Assembly: GCF_044430645.1 (NCBI RefSeq)
Contig: NZ_JAWUDN010000003.1
Location: forward strand, 1 to 64,000
Reading direction: 5' to 3'
Source of the DNA: Ewingella allii
GTDB taxonomy: Bacteria > Pseudomonadota > Gammaproteobacteria > Enterobacterales > Enterobacteriaceae
DNA length: 64,000 bases
A model generated the notes under the pieces. The model worked only from the letters and a program-made list of their open reading frames with translations, did not search any database and was not told where the DNA came from. Shown here in pieces: positions 61,100 through 64,000 of this stretch. Each line of letters starts with the position of its first letter. Position 1 is the first letter of the stretch. The translations under genes and the position numbers were made by a program.

Positions 61100-61636
61100 A
61101 TGGCCAGCAGAGGCGTAAACAAAGTCATTCTCGTCGGTAACTTGGGTCAAGACCCAGAAGTCCGCTACATGCCTAACGGCGGCGCCGTAGCCAATATCAC
61201 TCTGGCGACATCTGAAAGCTGGCGCGACAAAGCGACCGGCGAGCAGAAAGAAAAAACTGAATGGCACCGCGTGGTGTTGTTCGGCAAGCTGGCTGAAGTG
61301 GCAGGCGAATACCTGAAAAAAGGCTCTCAGGTTTACATTGAGGGTGCACTGCAAACCCGTAAATGGACCGATCAGGCTGGCGTTGAAAAATACACCACCG
61401 AAGTGGTTGTTAACGTGGGCGGCACCATGCAGATGCTTGGCGGTCGTGCCGGCGGCGGCGCACCAGCAGGCGGCGGTCAGGCTTCTGGCGGCCAGAGCGG
61501 TTGGGGCCAGCCTCAGCAGCCACAAGGCGGCAACCAGTTCAGCGGCGGTCAGCAAGCTCGCCCAGCTGCGCAAAACAACGCGCCAGCGCAGAACAACGAA
61601 CCACCAATGGATTTCGATGACGATATCCCGTTCTGA
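61100..61636 (+). CDS. ssb: single-stranded DNA-binding protein
   Basis: SSB coats single-stranded DNA in replication, repair and recombination. Translation starts at ATG 61100 (MASRGVNKVILVGNLGQDPE), with CAGGAGA upstream, giving 178 residues, the E. coli length. Residues 1-112 are the OB fold, followed by a Gly/Gln-rich linker (GGGAPAGGGQASGGQSG) and the acidic tip MDFDDDIPF that recruits partner proteins. It is divergent from uvrA. A strong terminator follows. Confidence 0.98.
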   Translation: MASRGVNKVILVGNLGQDPEVRYMPNGGAVANITLATSESWRDKATGEQKEKTEWHRVVLFGKLAEVAGEYLKKGSQVYIEGALQTRKWTDQAGVEKYTTEVVVNVGGTMQMLGGRAGGGAPAGGGQASGGQSGWGQPQQPQGGNQFSGGQQARPAAQNNAPAQNNEPPMDFDDDIPF

Positions 61637-61704
61637 TCCTTTGCCCTCAGCGGCAATATGACTCAGAAACTATGGTCCTTCAGCACTTGGGTCCATAAAC
61701 AAAG

Positions 61705-61732
61705 AAGCCCCGAAAGGGGCTTTTTTGTTTTT
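61705..61732 (+). terminator. rho-independent terminator of ssb
   Basis: AAGCCCC (61705-61711) and GGGGCTT (61716-61722) pair over a GAAA loop, followed by TTTT and a T-rich stretch. Confidence 0.93.
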
Positions 61733-61784
61733 TCGGCCATCCCCTCTATCCTTACCTTTTCACTCTTTAGCCCAGGAACAGCCC

Positions 61785-62360
61785 ATGAATTCTACTCCTC
61801 GCTGGATTAACCCGCCGCAACAGTGGTCGGAGCAAGATGGCGTGCTGCGCGCCGTGACTGATGACACCACCGATTTTTGGAGCAATACCTGGTACGGCTT
61901 CAACCGCTTTAGCGGGCATGTTTATGGCTGGGACGTGGCAGAGGACTTCACCCTACAGGTGCGGGTGCGCAGTGATTTCACCACGCTGTACGATCAGGCG
62001 GGCATCATGGTGACTGCCGACGAGAGCCACTGGCTGAAGGCGGGCATCGAGTTCAACGACGGCCAACCGATGATTGGTAGCGTGCTGACCAATGAGAATT
62101 CTGACTGGGCGACGGGGATTTTTTCTGGCGATCCGCGAGATTTTTGGATGCGCGTCACCCTGACCGAAGGCTGCTTGCGGGTGCAATACTCCACGGATGG
62201 CCGGGTCTGGCCGCTGCTGCGTTTATGCCCATTCCCCGGCGCGAAAAGCATTCACGCTGGCCTAATGTGTTGTACGCCGCAGCGTGCCGGACTGGCAGTG
62301 GAATTCAGCGACATCAGCCTCACCAAAGCGTTGAAAAAAGAGCTGCACGACTTGTCGTAA
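61785..62360 (+). CDS. DUF1349 domain protein (concanavalin A-like)
   Basis: This 191-residue protein has no signal peptide. It belongs to the DUF1349 family, with a jelly-roll fold related to concanavalin-type lectins. Typical parts are TDFWSNTWYGFNRFSGHVY, DQAGIMVTADESHWLKAGIE and SDWATGIFSGDPRDFWMRV. Its biochemical role is unknown. The start chosen is ATG 61785, which has AGGA upstream; the frame opens from 61725 inside the ssb terminator. It follows the ssb terminator, so it needs its own promoter. It is convergent with the next gene. Confidence 0.85.
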   Translation: MNSTPRWINPPQQWSEQDGVLRAVTDDTTDFWSNTWYGFNRFSGHVYGWDVAEDFTLQVRVRSDFTTLYDQAGIMVTADESHWLKAGIEFNDGQPMIGSVLTNENSDWATGIFSGDPRDFWMRVTLTEGCLRVQYSTDGRVWPLLRLCPFPGAKSIHAGLMCCTPQRAGLAVEFSDISLTKALKKELHDLS

Positions 62361-62375
62361 ATTCAGGTTGTAGAC

Positions 62376-62861
62376 TTACAGCTCGAACTTCGCGCCTTGC
62401 ACCACAATCTCTTCGAACTGCAAATGGTGCATGAATTCGCGCAGGATCAGCAGCGTGGCGGCGAAGTCATTGCCCTCGGGGATGCCTTCAAAGCTGGCCG
62501 GTCGGCCATTAATCACTAAGGCCAGACGATCAAAAGTGCGCTCCACGGCCTCCACCGACAGCGGCATCTGTTCATTTTCCGCCACTCCGGCCAGCCGCGC
62601 GATCGCACGAATGTCGTTATCACTGCTGCTCACTCGCGCCCCTGACGGGATGTCGTGGCGTACGCGCATCAGCTCGTCTTCCACCACCATAATGGCATTT
62701 TCCAGCTCGGCGGGCGTGGGCGGCGTATGGCGAAAATAGGCCAGCGAGGTGAGCTGGGAACCCAGTGTCAGCAGCAAGTGGAGGTCTTCGCGCCCGGCGG
62801 TGCGGACAGTTATCTCAGTCTGTTCAGGGCCAATATGCAGTAATACGCTGGATGTGGTCAT
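62376..62861 (-). CDS. conserved-looking protein of unknown function
   Basis: I do not recognise this 161-residue protein. It is soluble, with no signal or membrane segment and no cysteine, and is rich in acidic and leucine residues, with an N-terminal beta-like stretch (SSVLLHIGPEQTEITVRTAG) and helical C-terminus (DFAATLLILREFMHHLQFEE). The coding potential looks real: a full frame with GAAGAG before the ATG and codon use like its neighbours. It lies between a DUF1349 gene (convergent, 15 bases) and an aldehyde dehydrogenase gene (divergent, 152 bases). Confidence 0.7.
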   Translation of the reverse strand: MTTSSVLLHIGPEQTEITVRTAGREDLHLLLTLGSQLTSLAYFRHTPPTPAELENAIMVVEDELMRVRHDIPSGARVSSSDNDIRAIARLAGVAENEQMPLSVEAVERTFDRLALVINGRPASFEGIPEGNDFAATLLILREFMHHLQFEEIVVQGAKFEL

Positions 62862-63013
62862 CGCTCTTCATACTCCAATTATTGATGATTCAACTTACTC
62901 CCGAACAGCAGGATTAGGCAATCCTTCCACAGTATCGGTCTACCGCTGATTTCCCTCCGCCACCTAACATGATTGTTCATTCACTGAGCGGCTTGGCCGC
63001 AGCGGAGTCATTC

Positions 63014-64000
63014 ATGTCATCCCCAACGATAAAGCAGATCAACCAGATTTATATCAACGGCCAGTTTGTCATCCCGCACGGCAGCGAAGTGATGGACCTG
63101 ATAAACCCGGTGACCGAGCAGGTGGTCACGCAGGTGCGTCTGGCGGATGAAGTTGATACCCAGCGGGCGATTGCCGCCGCCAAAGCGGCTTATGTCAGTT
63201 ACTCCCAGACCAGCAAAGCCCAGCGTATCCAATATTTGCAACAATTGCATGACGCCGTGCTGGCGCGGGCCGATGAGCTGGAAGCCGTGATGATCGCCGA
63301 ATACGGCGGCGCGGGCTGGATGGCAAAAGGCACGGTAGCGCGCGCCTCCGGCGCTTTCCTGCAAACTATCAAACTGCTGCAAGAGTACGATTTTGTTCGC
63401 TATGTCGGGCAGGCTAAAGTAGTGATGGAACCCATGGGCGTCGTCGGCCTGATCACGCCGTGGAACGCCAACTATGGCTTTATCACCAACAAAATGGCGA
63501 CGGCTCTGGCGGCGGGAAGCACGGTGGTGATCAAGCCGAGCGAGCTGAGCGCGGCGCAGACGCAAACCATCACCGAATGCCTGCACGACGCCGGACTGCC
63601 GCCGGGCCTCTTCAATATCGTCACCGGGCGTGGCGACGTGGTCGGCGCAGAAATCACTCGCCACCCGGACATTGCCAAAATCTCCTTTACCGGTTCAACG
63701 CTGGTGGGTAAAACCATCGCGCGCGGCGCGGTGGACACCATGAAACGCGTCACGCTCGAGCTGGGCGGTAAGTCGGCCAACGTGATTCTTGAAGATGCCG
63801 ATTTGGAAAAAGCCATTCCTCTGGCGCTGACCATTGGCACCATCAATAGCGGGCAGGCCTGTCTGGCCGGGACTCGCCTGCTGGTGCCGCAGAGCCGTTT
63901 TGAAGAGGTGAAAGCGCAGATTAAACGCACGATTGGTCAGCTTACCGTCGGCGACCCGGCCAAGAGCGATGTTTTCATCGGCCCATTAGTCACCGCCAAG
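63014..64000 (+). CDS. aldehyde dehydrogenase family protein, 3' part beyond the window
   Basis: The frame from the ATG at 63014 stays open to the last base, giving the first 329 residues of a protein that should be about 475-490 long. GGAG precedes the ATG by six bases. It oxidises an aldehyde with NAD(P). The oxyanion Asn is in TPWNANYG, the general base Glu in LELGGKSANV and the catalytic Cys in NSGQACLAGTR; the cofactor site FTGSTLVGKTI is intact. The substrate is not evident. The gene is divergent from the unknown protein at 62376-62861. Confidence 0.92.
   Translation, partial: MSSPTIKQINQIYINGQFVIPHGSEVMDLINPVTEQVVTQVRLADEVDTQRAIAAAKAAYVSYSQTSKAQRIQYLQQLHDAVLARADELEAVMIAEYGGAGWMAKGTVARASGAFLQTIKLLQEYDFVRYVGQAKVVMEPMGVVGLITPWNANYGFITNKMATALAAGSTVVIKPSELSAAQTQTITECLHDAGLPPGLFNIVTGRGDVVGAEITRHPDIAKISFTGSTLVGKTIARGAVDTMKRVTLELGGKSANVILEDADLEKAIPLALTIGTINSGQACLAGTRLLVPQSRFEEVKAQIKRTIGQLTVGDPAKSDVFIGPLVTAK

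Noticed and set aside
1..64000. Insertion sequences, prophage remnants, CRISPR arrays and tRNA genes
   Set aside because: No transposase, integrase, phage structural gene, regular spaced repeat or cloverleaf sequence was seen in the window.

Overview
The window is a chromosomal segment of a gammaproteobacterium of the order Enterobacterales. It starts in the 3' end of a 5S rRNA and then follows the Escherichia coli rrnE-to-ssb gene order: metA, aceBAK, iclR, metH, yjbB, lysC, pgi, psiE, ubiCA, plsB, dgkA, lexA, dinF, yjbJ, zur, dusA, pspG, qor, dnaB, alr, tyrB, yjbQ, yjbR, uvrA, ssb. Protein lengths and motifs match the enterobacterial forms closely. Some contents are not in the E. coli order (a PhnR-like ABC cluster between metH and yjbB, allA and a BASS transporter between yjbB and lysC, a large sugar locus between zur and dusA). 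This suggests a Yersiniaceae-type relative such as Serratia, Rahnella, Ewingella or Rouxiella, but that placement is an inference.

Layout. 1-11.3 kb: rRNA end, methionine (metA, metH) and glyoxylate bypass (aceBAK, iclR) genes, with MetJ and IclR operators visible. 11.3-19.2 kb: a seven-gene accessory cluster with a PhnR-like GntR/UTRA regulator, an ABC importer (binding protein, two permeases, ATPase), a small cytoplasmic alkaline-phosphatase-superfamily hydrolase and a HAD-IB phosphatase, followed directly by the phosphate transporter gene yjbB. It looks like import and stepwise dephosphorylation of an organophosphorus compound. 19.3-33.2 kb: allA, a BASS transporter, lysC with a lysine riboswitch, pgi, psiE, ubiCA, plsB, dgkA, SOS-controlled lexA-dinF, yjbJ and zur. 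33.3-45.3 kb: a divergent ROK regulator and a seven-gene operon with a large DUF5107-TPR protein, an Rbs-type sugar ABC importer, a zinc dehydrogenase, an aldose epimerase and an MFS sugar porter. No sugar kinase is present. This is the best candidate for an undescribed catabolic system.

45.4-64 kb: dusA, sigma-54-dependent pspG, qor, dnaB, alr, an SDR/LysR divergent pair, tyrB, yjbQ, yjbR, a GST and PNPOx-like pair divergent from a second LysR, the uvrA/ssb divergent pair with a shared LexA box, a DUF1349 protein, an unrecognised protein, and an aldehyde dehydrogenase cut off by the window edge.

No insertion sequences, prophage genes, CRISPR arrays or tRNAs were seen. Many rho-independent terminators separate the transcription units and are listed. 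Start codons were re-chosen from Shine-Dalgarno spacing and family length where the longest reading frame overshoots (aceB, aceK, metH, allA, plsB, yjbJ, pspG, alr, tyrB, yjbQ, yjbR, ssb and others).
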